From contig JAFCMP010000057.1 in assembly GCA_017506865.1 (NCBI GenBank), positions 1,178,001 through 1,242,000 on the forward strand: 64,000 nucleotides of DNA, given 5' to 3'. Source of the stretch: Tribonema minus. Its lineage: Eukaryota; Sar; Xanthophyceae; Tribonematales; Tribonemataceae. Below, in pieces: positions 1 through 12,000 of the stretch. Position 1 is the first letter of the stretch. Every line of letters begins with the position of its first letter. The translations under genes and the position numbers were made by a program. The notes below the pieces were generated by a model. That model was given only the letters and a program-made list of their open reading frames with translations, did not search any database and was not told the DNA's origin.

Positions 1-1126
1 GGGTGTGTGGGGGTGTCAAGCGCTGTTGCAATGTGCGCTCGCTGTACTGCAGGGTTTACTGCAGGGTGTAGAGCGAGTAAGGCTGCAGGTGTGCTCTGCG
101 ATGCATTGTGGACTCAGCAGAACGTCGTGGCGAGGACGCATTCACTGCAGCCGCAGCCTGCGCCGAGCGCTGCGCGCTGGCCGTCGCTGTCAACTTCCAT
201 TGTTTGAAATGTCCTCTGCAACACCAGTGCCTGTGGGGTTTTTGAAGCGCCAGGAGGTCGGTGTCCCGGCGTGCAGGCTCCAACATCGCGGGCCACTTTG
301 CACGTAGCGGTGCTCAGGCCAGCAGCTCTGACCCTATGCCAAACCCTAGCCCTAACCCCAACCCGAATCCTAGCCCTAGCCCTACAGTTACAGCGTAGTC
401 ATTACCCTAAATCTTACCCTGATCCTAACCCTACCACCCCTGTTGCTATGACGTGTCAACGCTCGCAGGACAAGGCAGGCAATCTGTGCGTTAACGTAAG
501 CGCCAACCCTAACTCTAACCCTACCCCTACCCCTTACCCCCTGTTGCTATGATATTCCAACAATGCTTGCAGGACAAGGCAGGCGATCTATGCGTCAACG
601 TGAGCGCCATCAAGTCAACGCTGCGCGCGGCCGCGAGACAGCTCAACCCCCTTCAGGTGCACAAATGTACATTCTTTCAAAGCGGTGGCGCTTAGTTGTG
701 TTGCCGTAGTTCAGCGAACAGATACCCGAGTATGCTCACTGAAAGGTCCGTTTACCCTAACCCTAACCCTCACCCAACCCCTAAGATTACACTGCCATAA
801 AGCAACTGCAATCTCGCCAAGGTGCATGCAGCAGAACGGGCGGCAGCGCTTGCAGCACCGGGATAACCTAGTCCTAACCCCAAAATGCGCATTCTAAGCA
901 TCATTCGATCTCGAATAGTAGGCGCAGGCTGCATGCAGTTGCGACAGCAGCGGCCGCAGCAGCAGCAGCAGCAGCACTACCACCAGCATTAGTGCAACCA
1001 CGAGCAGCAACAGCAGTATTAATAGCAATGCGCCAACGACACTACTGTACAACATCCGGTCAACCACCAACTCCCACCGACAATGCCACTCACGCACACG
1101 TCATGCACTCTACGACTGTCCCACAG
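1..1126. other. Upstream region with no supportable gene; telomere-like repeats
   Basis: I see no convincing exon here. The stretch holds degenerate CCCTAA-type strings (about 337-440, 505-540, 750-790 and 865-885) and a GCA-rich run near 948-1010. The first exon of the IQ/p25-alpha gene follows a possible acceptor (AG at 1125-1126), so this may be an intron of a gene whose 5' exons lie outside the window, or its promoter region. Confidence 0.5.
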
Positions 1127-1129
1127 GAC

Positions 1130-4100
1130 ATGCGCGAGGCGCGCGCAGCAGTGCTCATCCAGCGCATCTGGCGCGGCCACGCGCAGCGGCGCGCGCTCGC
1201 GCGCCTGCGCAAGTCCCGCGCGGCGCGGCGGCGGCGCGAGCGGCGCGCGGTGGCGGCGGCGGCGGCGGCGGCGCTGCAGCGCGGCTGGCGCTGCGCCGTC
1301 GCGCGGCGCGCGCTGGCGCAGCTGCGGCACGGCATGCACGCCACCGTCATCCAGGTACCTACCAAAAGCAGGATCTCAGGTGATGGTTCGCACTGGCTGT
1401 TTGAGAGGCGTGCCAGCGGGGGAGGTCAGAAAGGCCACGCATTACTGCAGCAACGGTGGCGGCGCTGTTCATGGTGCTTGACTTGCGTGCCTGCTGAGGA
1501 CGTCAGAGAGGTCATGCAGTACTGCAGCGGCTGCGATGCGTCTCGGCGTGGCGTTGCAGCGCTCGGCACCGCCAGCAATGCACCATGATGACCGCCTCGC
1601 TCTTGGCGACTTCCCATTCATCCTCCTTACGCATCAGTGGCTGATGTGTTGATCGCGGTGTGCTTGTGTACGCGCCGCTGTCGTCCCCGTGAGCAGCGGC
1701 GGTGGCGCGGCGTGCTGGGGCGGCGCTGCGCGCAGCACCGCTGGCAGCGCGCGGCCGCGGCAACGGCGCTGCAGCGGCGCGTCAGGGGGTGGCTCGTGCG
1801 GCGCCGCGCGGCGCGCGCGCGGCAGCGGGAGGCCACGCTGGTGCCACCAGCGATACGCGTGCAGGTAGGCGCCTGTTCTGATGTCGAAAATAGGTGCATG
1901 TACCGCGCTTTGTGGATCCGCAAGTAATTGCTGGATGAAAAAGGGGGCCTTGTAAGTACGGCAAAGGGTGCGCAGGAATCCTGCAGTTGGTGCCGCTGTC
2001 TAAACGTATATGGGCATGAGAGGGCAACGTGCATTCCTGACCTGTTCCTGCTGGCGGCTGTCCGGACCTTACGCCAGATGTGAGTTTGCGTGCTTCCAGC
2101 TGTGGCGTCGTGCAATAGACAAGGTTCCCTGGACCCATGCGTGTGCGTCGACGGCATCTGCATGCGCAAACGCGCAAGCGGCCACATCCCAGCTTCTGCA
2201 CACGAGTGACAGCTGAGGTCTGCCATGCCTTGACTGCACAGCCCGTGCAGTGGCACGGTCAGCTGGCATACCGCTGGGATGAAAACGTGGTACACGCGCA
2301 CAGACTGTGCCTGGCCTTGCTCACACACACCCTGTAGCACGCGCAACTGCCCAGTCACGTCCAGCCTCGGACGCACGCTTACACTCCCCACAAAGCGCTG
2401 CAGTCAGTGCGCGGCAATCGCTTCACGCCCTCCCCCCCTCGCGCCGCGCAACACACAATCATACGAACGCGCAGGCGCGGTGGCGCGGCTGGCTGGCGCG
2501 CCGCGCGGCACAGCGGCGCCGCGTCGAGACGCGCCGCGCGCGCGAGGTCCGCGGCGCCGCCGCCCTTGCCGCCGCCGCCGCCGTGCAGCGCGTCGCCGCC
2601 GCGTGGGTGCTGCGCTGCTACGCGCACAGCGACGGCAGCAGCAGCAGCGGAGCCGGAGGCGGAGGAGGCGCGGCTGTCAGGTCACAGGGCGCGGCGGCGG
2701 CGCGCGGCGCGGCCTGGGAGGGCCCGCTCAGAGACCTGTTTGACGCGGTCGCCAAGGGCGGGAGGCTGGACGGCAAGGGCTTTGCGAAGATACTGAAGGC
2801 GGCGCCGGGGCTGTTCCGGCCGGGGGCGTTCACGCCCGCGGACGCGGACCTCCTGTTCATGCGCACAAAGGTGAGGTCGGGGGGGTGTTGTAAGTACGTG
2901 GGAGGTTATGATGGAGGTGCACGGCGGCGCGTGCGCGCGGCGGGCGGCGGCGGGGCCGCGCTGCTGTGTGCGGTTCGTCGCATGCAGTGCCCCTGGTCGA
3001 GGATAGGCCTGGTGCCTCCAGAGTGCGTCGATGTTGTTTTGTGCGTTCCCTACTTGGCTGACGCTGAACCTGGGCCTGAAGCTTGTTGCGGAGGCGCACG
3101 TGAGCATACCCAGCCAGCCCGTCTCCTGCGCGCCGGGAATATGCGTGGCTGTAGCTGGTTGCTCCCCCCCCCCCCACCGCCATCACCTCCCTCCCCCCCC
3201 TTGCCACCCCCCCTTGCCGCCATTGCGCCCCGCAGGGCGGCAAGGACGAGCGCACGTGAGCATTCCCAGCCAGCCCGTCTCCTGCGCGCCGGGAATATGC
3301 GTGGCTGTAGCTGGTTGCTCCCCCCCCCTCCCACCGCCATCACCTCCCTCCCCCCCCTTGCCCCCCCCCCTTGCCGCCATTGCGCCCCGCAGGGCGGCAA
3401 GGACGAGCGCACCATCCCCTTCCCCCTCTTTGTCGACGCGCTCGACAGGATCGCCGCGCAAATCTACCCCAGAGCGCGAACACATGACGCAGCGCCGCCG
3501 CGCGTCAGCGCTCGCCAGGCGCGCCTCCTGACCCTCGCGCTCGGCCACGTGCTGCGCGGGGAGCTCGGGCGCGCCGCGATGGCGCCGGCGGAGGCGGCGG
3601 CGGCGGCGCGCGTCGGCGGCGCGGCGGCACGCATCCAGGTCAGAGGCGCCGCGATATCGCTTTCTGCCGCGCGCTGCCACTTGAGTGCACATGTGTCTTG
3701 AATGGAGGCAGCTATAGAAGTCGCCAGTGGCGGGCGATAAAGATACCGCGAGATGGCGTTTCGCCGCTTGGGTGCACATGTCGTCGATAGGCGGGCAAGC
3801 GCTCCTGCTGTGGCAGTCGCTGGTGGTGGGCGATTGAGGTCAGAGGGGGCGCGAGATTTGCCTCCTGATGCTGGGGCGGCCGAGCTGGTAGTTGGCGTCA
3901 GGGGTGGTGGATAGAGTGCGGTGACGGGGAAAGATACGTAATGAGGGGTTTGTCGATGGCGGCCGTGTGTCTGCCTGAGTGCCTGGGGAGTCATGCGCAG
4001 TCGGGGGGGCACGGTACGCGTGCGGGTCAGAGAGGGCGCAAGATTGCGCATGCTGATTTCGGGCAAGTGGTCCCACTCAGTCGCCGAGGGCGAGCGAGTG

Positions 4101-7100
4101 CGATGTTTGGTATCGGCGCCGCGACAGAGCACACATGCTGCGGTGGCGCTGTTGGCGCGCGTTGCCCTTGCATGCCGGGGCAAGTCACCCCGCGGGAGCA
4201 GGCACTCGTAGCAGAGGGATGGGGTCAGGGTCGGGATGAGATCCTGATGGCGGCGTGACAGCGGTATTGTGGCGGCACTGTCTGTGCCCGCTGTGCTTGC
4301 GCACAATCGTGGTGGCATTGTCTGCGCGCTTGCAAGTGCGCATGAAGAGAGAGCTGTGGGTGTCGATTCATGCCCCTGTCTCACCGGTCGTCACGCTTGT
4401 ATGCCGACAAGCACCTGCAGTGCATTCGAACCGCTGGATATCACATTTGCATATTTAGGCACTTTGGGCCTGGACCGCACACTACGTACATGTGAAGACG
4501 CTCTGACCGGAGAGGCGCATGACCAGCTTTGCTGGATTCCTGTGTTTCTCAAAGGCGAAGCATGTCACTCAGAACCATGGGCTGATGACAACAACGCTGC
4601 ATATATATCACGTACACATTCAACAGCAGCATTGGAATTGGTGAAACCAATGGCACTGTAGCAGTCACGATGTACTCTGGGATCATTACCGGCTCTGCGT
4701 CTCGTGTGCTGTTGTCGCTAACGATGCAGGCGCTGTACAGGGGCGTCATCGGGCGCCAGATGTCACTGCGGCGGCAACACGAGCGCAGCGCTGCTCAGGT
4801 ACAAGTGACTCAACCGCCTGGATCAGAGCCATCGCTCAGGTTGCTGAACCAGTTGCTTGAGTATCAGGCATTTGCTGATTATTGTGCAACTCCAGTGCTG
4901 CTCGCTCTGACAAGAGGCACCAGATGCGCTTCTCAGCACTCAGGCGGATGTGCCGTCCTGACCGTAACTTAACCCTAACCCTACTTAATTCTAGCCCTAA
5001 GCAGCAGAGTGCACAGGCTCTCTCGCGGATGGCACCAGCGCCAGGTGCCAATTGCGGCATGGGGCGCAACGAGACTCTGACTGATGACTCTGAGTGATGG
5101 CTGCAGCGCAGTCTGCCGTGAATACGCTGTGTGCATCCTGCTTCGATAAGCTCAAACCGCATGCTGTTTCGCAGATCTCTGCTTGTGACAAGATGTTACC
5201 CAACACATCACAAACAGGCAACGTTGTCTGAATCGCAGAGAGCTGCTGACCCCCCCCCATTCAGGTCCCCACTTGGTATCTGTGTACTTTCCTTGCTTCA
5301 TGTCTATCCTTTGTACTCAAAGCCCCCCCCCTTTTTCCCCTCTGTGAGCACTTGTGCTCAGCGCGCCTTGCTTGCATCTCACCCAGCAACAGCCAGACCA
5401 GAAAGCACCGCTGCGACATTCGCAGCGTGCGAGGGCCACGATCAAGTTGCATCCCACCAACAGTAGACTTAGGGCTGGGGTTAGGGTTAGTGTCTGGTGA
5501 AGGCGAGGATTAGGCACTCGCTGTGGAGCGCGCAGCTGACTCAGTAGACCATAAAAACGAATTGCTTGCCCGCTCAGCCTATGCTGTGATGTTGTCTGAA
5601 CAATTGCACCCCGCGTATGCCGCCGCCTCCCTGATTGTCACCGCAGCTGCTCGCGAAACGAGCGGCGGCGGCACTGCAGGCGCAGCGCGTGTGGCGCGGG
5701 TGGCGCGCCCGCCAGCGGACGCAGGCATTGGTGAGCGCCTGTTTGCTGAGCACTGCTAGAAATTCTGCTGATAGTATTGACATGGTGCTGCGCGTGTTTG
5801 AATGATCTTGACATGCGTACAACACCTGATGCGAGTCATAGTGCGCGCTGTGCGACTGCGCTGCAGTGCGTGCGGGGTTTGAGGTGAGGGGGTTAGGGGC
5901 AGGGTTACGCATACGTACCTACCTTGGGAGAAGCGCGTCGACCCGCACAGGGGCTCAAGGCGCCGCCAGTCAAGCACCAGCAATGCACCATGTATTTTGC
6001 TCCTTCGGGTGCTCTTTCAGGCTGCGGGTCCGATGCACTGTTCACTGTTGGCTCTTCAGGATTCGCAGTCAAGTCTGCGTCATTGGTTGCCAGTATCCCG
6101 CTCCAGTACGTACCTCCACCAATGGTCACCCGCCACTCCACTCATGCACACGCCACGGAAGCGTTCCGCATCAACATCGCGCGGCGCTTAAAGCGGTATT
6201 GGCACTAGCCCATGCACCACACACTCTGCCCCCCCCGCCCCTCCCCCCCCGAATGATCTACCAGGCGCAGATGCCACCATCCCATTTACCCCCCCTTCCC
6301 CCCCCCCCATTCCCCTTCCCCTTCCCCCACCTCCCCTCCCCCCCGCTCGCAGTCCCGTTCCCTCTACAAGAAGTACATTGAAGCAGGCTCGAAGCGCCCA
6401 TACTGGTGCCTACGCGACGACGGCGGCGCCGCCGTATGGGCCAAGCCGCGGAGCCTAGGGCGCGGCGACGTCGCGCGTCCCGTGCCGCTGCCCGTGCGCC
6501 GCGAGGAGTACCTGCCGCGCTGCAGCCTGGGGCGCTGCCGCCGCCGCGGCGGTGGGTGTTGCCTCTCTGTGTAGTCTTCATGTTGGAGTATGACCGACAA
6601 TTGTGAAGTGGGCGCGGCGACGTCGCGCGCCCTGTGCCGTGAGGAGTACCTGCCGCGCTGCGGCCTGGGTCGCTGCCGCCGCCGCGGCGGTGCGTGTTCA
6701 CGTGTTTGTGTATGCTTCAGGTTGAAGTATGAGCGCTGCCCGCGCGCCACGAGGAGCGCCTGCCGCGCTGCAACCTGGGGCGCTGCCGCCGCGGCGGCGG
6801 CGGGTGTTAATGCATCGTGCAGTCTTCATGTTGAAGTATGACCGTCAATCGTGAAGTAACCACGGCAGCCTGCGTCACGAGACCACCTTGCCTCCATCAC
6901 AGATGTCTGCCGCGCTGCAGCCTCGGGCGCTGCCGCCGCCGCGGCAGCGGGTGTTCGCACGCGCAAAGGCGTTTGCGCGTTCTTCACATTGATGTATGGC
7001 CGTCAAGTTAGCAGTGAGCGCGGCAGCCAGTGAGAGCGCCTTGCCTCCGCCTTGGGTGTCTGCGCCGCTGCAGCCTGGGACGCCGCTGCTGCCGTGGCCA

Positions 7101-8997
7101 TGGGCGCCACGCACACATGCTACAGATTGCATGTAGAGCTCAAACTCGGGCATATTTCTGGATTGACGTCAGACCATTCGTTGTTTGAATATGGAATGCG
7201 GGGCGACACACAGCACCTTGCCTTGATCTCTGATGTCTGCTGCGCTGCTGTCTGAGGCGCTGCTGCCGTCGTGGCGGCGTGAGCCGTGGGCACGCAGAGT
7301 TGTCCGCGGTGCATTTGACGTCGACATCTATGCCCTGTCACCAGGTGCATTACAATGAACACGTTGAAAAATGCGAGCGCAGCAGCTGCCCAACCCCAGA
7401 GGCAGGCTTTCCGCACATGATACGCTGACTCATGGAGCCCGTGCTCAACTGCACATGTACCGAATGAAAGGCCTTGTGCAGGCGTTCCATGGACACTGCG
7501 CTTACTACTACTTAGACTCACCCGGTTTCAACAATGATGCCCATGATGAACATGCTGCAATTCCGCGCGCAGGGGACGCCGCCGTCGTCGCCGTGGTGTG
7601 CGTACCCTGCGGCGACAGCTACTGCGCGGCGTGCTTCGACGCGCTGCACCAGCGCGGGGCGCGGCGCGCTCACGCCAAGGGGGGCAAGCAGCCAGTGTCG
7701 CACTGCGTCGTGTGCCAGTACCAGGTGCGGCAGAAGCGCGAGCGCGATGCGTTGGTGCTGTGTGGGGCTGCATGTGGTACAAGACATCTGTGAGCGTCGC
7801 CACTTGCCCTTGCGCCAACTGTTGGCATAACTTCTCTTTGCATACTGCATAGTCCACCCCTGTATCGTGCCGGGCCAACTCTTTGCAAAGGGGAGACGAT
7901 CAGTTCTCGACTCTGGTTGGTAGGCGCTGTGTAGTATCATGTGGTCCTCTTGCAATCTGAGTGGCAGCGCTACTCAAACGCCGCTGCCAATGCGCACGCA
8001 TGCCGTTCCGCACCGCAGCTGGCTACGCGCGTGTGCGGGACTTCGCACACTGCAGCGCTTGCAATTGGACAATTGATTGATTGTCGCACGACAGCGCCCA
8101 CTTCACCCTCTCACTGCGGCGCATTGACAACGATCGATTTCCGTGTTCGCGCTCCCGCACCGTGCAGCTGGCCACGCGCGTGTGCGAGACGTGCACGCTG
8201 CGCCGCGGTGGCGGCGCGCGCCGCCGGCAGCACTTCTGCGATGTCTGCTTCTTCTTTGAGCACCCCGCGCTAGACCCTACCGGCGACCCCCTGGAAGCGG
8301 AGCTACTGGCCATAGGGGGGGCGGGAGATGGGGGAAAGGTGCGGAAAGCGCAGGGTTCGGGAGTGTCGGGCGTCTGTGACGAGTGCTAGGTGCCACGTTT
8401 GCATTTGTCAATCTGCTTGTCTGCTTGGCGGAATCGCATGTTGAGCCGCGGGAGTGCTGCGCATGCGCTCACCAATCAACAGTTCCAGAGCGGAACCACG
8501 CGCTGCCGCCACACGGCGCCGCCCCGCCCTGGCACGCAGCGCTGCCACGGCTGCCGTACGTCTGCCAGCACAAACGCCCTCCTGACCGTCACTGCAAGCT
8601 CTGAGCGGCGCGTCCACGTATCGCCCTAACCCTAACCCTAACCCTAAGCAGCACCTGTATGGCTCGGCCAAGCTATCACCCGTTCTTCGCCCCTTTCACC
8701 TGCATGCCGCAGCGTCGTCGTTGGTCCGCGCCTCCGCCGCGTGCCAGACGCAGCAAAGGGCATCACCATTCCAGCAGTGCGCACACGCGCGTTGCGCCGC
8801 CCGCCCCGCACTCACGCGCGCGCGTCACTGCGCCTCCGCACATCCGCCATGTGCCCCAGGGCCATGTCTGGAGCGCCCTCGTTGTCGCGTGCGCACACTG
8901 CCGCAGGCTCGCGGCGCGCTGGCTGTGCGGCGCGTGCGGCGGCGACGCGCTGTGCGGCGCGTGCCTGCAGAAGGTGCACGGCGGCGCCGGTAGCGGC

Positions 8998-9028
<31 letters not shown>

Positions 9029-12000
9029 GTGGCGGCGGCGGCACGGCGCAGCACGACCCCGCGCACCTGTCGTACTACACGATCGCGATGCACATGCAGG
9101 TATGCGTGTAGGCAGCTGTGCTGCAGTCCGCTGAGGCGTGATGGATGCCAGCTGCGCGTGGTGTGCGTACAAGGACATTGTTGCCATGCGGTACACCCAT
9201 TGTGCCAACGGCGATGCATGCATGATGCATGGTCTGCCAAGACTGCTGGCTGCAACTGGGTGAGCGCTGTCACCGCGCCAGCTGGCGTCATTCACGTTCG
9301 ACCGCTCTCCACCAATCCCTGCGTTTGCGCTCCGCGACGCCCTGACCCTCGGGCGCCAACCAGGTTTGAGCACTGACATGTGCGTACTAGTCGATGTCAC
9401 TAACGTATGCGCACTAGTCAATGACGCTGACATCTGCATACTGGTCAATATTGCTGAGCGCTGCCATGTGTGCGTGTGACACGGCTCAGGAGGAGGAGGA
9501 CCGCCTGGCCGACGTGCGCGCTGCGGACCGCGAGCGCCGCCGCGTTCAGAATCTCATCGGGCGCGACGCCGCGATGCGCAAGGTGCGTTTGCAGGAGTAG
9601 GTGTGCTTCTCCACCTCTGCAGCAGCGGTGCATGACTAGGGTTGCCAAGCGGCTTTCCGACTCGACCTTTCGACAGAAGATTTCGAGGGCTGCGTTGACT
9701 CCGTCACGGCCATCCGCCCGTGAGCAATTAGATGTATACTGCAACCTCAAATCCGCGATACGCGTCATTTGCTACATGCATATTGGGTTCCTCTGCGCAG
9801 GGTTCATGATCCTCATTGGATCCTCCTGTTCAGAGTCAAGAAGCTGATGATGTGGTCCCGGGCTCCAGCTTCAAGCCCTAGGTGCAAGCTTTGAGTCAAA
9901 ACCCTAAGTGGAGTGTCACCACCACCCGCATCAGAGCATGCACAAATACAAGATTGACAATAGCAGCTGTGCCATCAGCATGTCCCTTGGTAAACCCAAT
10001 GTTACAGCGTGCTGCGCAACCTACATCTCAGAGCGCTGAGTGCTGCCGCCTTTGCCCCTGCGTGACACCGCTTTGCAGGCAGCGGTCACGATACAGCGCT
10101 ACTGGCGCGGTTTCCACGGGCGGCGCGTCGGTGGCGAGTTCATACGGTGCGTCACACGTGCGGTAAATGTTGAAGTATACACCTTCCGGCTGAGCATCAC
10201 CGCGGACATGAGTGCCACAATGCACACTGGCCTTGAGAACAGTACCGCACGTTAGAGTTGCGCTCTACATGATGTAGAGGTTCGGGGATCTGTAAGCGTG
10301 CAGGAGAGGGCACGTCACTTGTTGAAGTTACCCCAGAACAGAGGACTGCGCCAACGGTTAAAATCTGAGCACACCGATGCGCAGCACCTTGAACACAGCT
10401 GTCTGGTAGACACAGAGCGGTGAGTCCGCTACATTGGTGACGTTATGGTGTCGGCACACTAGTCAGCATTGCTGACACATGCACACAGGGGGGAAGTGCA
10501 GGCTACGGCTACAAAAGCAGTGTTTACCACGTCCCCCTCTGGGTTGCCTTTCTCTGCATTCACCTTCTCTGCATTGATCAGAATTGGCCTGCCTCTCAAC
10601 ACCCCGTGTGGTGAGCGCTGGCGTCAGAGAGCACACGCACACGATAGCAGCATGCCTATGAGCGGTTCAGCAGCGCGTTGTGAGGGGAAAATGTCGCTCG
10701 GGCGTGCTTCAGGCAGATACTCTCCAATTCTTGAACTTCAGATCACCAAACCAGTACTCTGCTGCTGGATGTCACGTGCAGCACGGAGCGGCGGCGGCAG
10801 CGGCGGCTGCAGCAGCTGCGCCGCAAGCAGGACAAGCAAGTGCGCTGCAAGCTGTGGTACAGGTGAGAAGATAAACTTCAACTTCAAGTCGGTCAGTTGC
10901 GCTTGGTTGCTTGTCCACACGCATGTGACAGGTGTGGCGGCACTGCGATGGCGATCTTAATTCCGCGGTGTACATGCAGACACTGAAACCGGCCCTCACC
11001 TTGAACCCTCACCCCAATCCTACCCTGAAGCCTCAGACGACCTTTCATATTCTTACGAGTGCTCCAGCATGATCTGAACGCGCTGCTGAGTTCTCTCTGC
11101 AATGCCAGCCCTTCTAGTGACGGACGCAGCGTGCGTGCGCGTCAGAAAGTACCGACTGCACGCCCTGTGCGAACACCGCACGCCATGCAAACAACACTCC
11201 CGCCCGCTTGCCGCAACCGTCTGCACCCCCTATCCAGGGGCCTGGACACCCTGGGCCTGGCGCCCGCGCTGGAGTCGGACACGTTCCCCGAGAGCGTTCT
11301 GCGGCGCGTTCCGCGGCACCGGCGCAGGCGCGCGCTGCGCGTCATCGGCCTCAACAAGGAGGACGAAGGGTGGCGGCAATCGAGCGCGGAGGCGGAGGAC
11401 GGCGCCGGCGGCGAAGACGCACCGGGGCCGCCGTCAGCGCTGGCAGCCACGGGGTGCGCGCCTGCGTCTGTGTGCATATGTGCAGATCAAGACCCGCTGG
11501 CGCAGTATTGAATGAGGATTGCGGCAGGCATGTGCCTGCGCGCTTCGTGCGTGTCTGGACATGCCAGCGACGCGCGCCTCGGGCGTGTGCGCGCGAGGTT
11601 GTTGATGCGGCGGCAAAATTGCGGCGCTGGCGGCGAAGACGCACCGGGGCAGCCGTCAGCGCTGGAGTCCGCGGGGTGTGTGTCAGCGTCTGCGTGCGTG
11701 CGTGCTGTGCAGGACGCGTTCGCATCTGTGTGAGATGTGTCGGCACAGTAAGTAAACGAGTGCTGCGGCAGGCGTGTACCTGGGTGTGACAGCAACGCCT
11801 CGGGCGTCTGTGCGCGCGAGCTTGCTGTTGTCGCGGTGGCATCACGGCGACGACGACGACAGCGTGCAGGGGCAGCCACCAGCGCTGGAAGCCAAGGGGC
11901 GCGTGTCTGCGTGCGTGCGCGTGCGCAGCGGAAGATGCTTCGGCGTACGGCGTACGCAACGCCGCGGCGTGCGCGCGCGTGAGCCAGCGATGGGACGCTT

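Noticed and set aside
1-900. Chromosome end suggested by CCCTAA strings
   Set aside because: The strings are short, degenerate and interspersed, and similar strings occur across the whole window, so the left edge is not evidently a telomere.
6462-7290. Regularly spaced repeats resembling a CRISPR array
   Set aside because: Units are long (~130-180 bp), diverge progressively, and consist of exon-end plus intron sequence in a eukaryotic gene; there are no short identical repeats with unique spacers.
8812-9448. Overlapping frames in three readings around the Gly-rich exon
   Set aside because: Only the frame joining 8860-9099 in phase and encoding the Cys pairs is supported; the others are composition artefacts.
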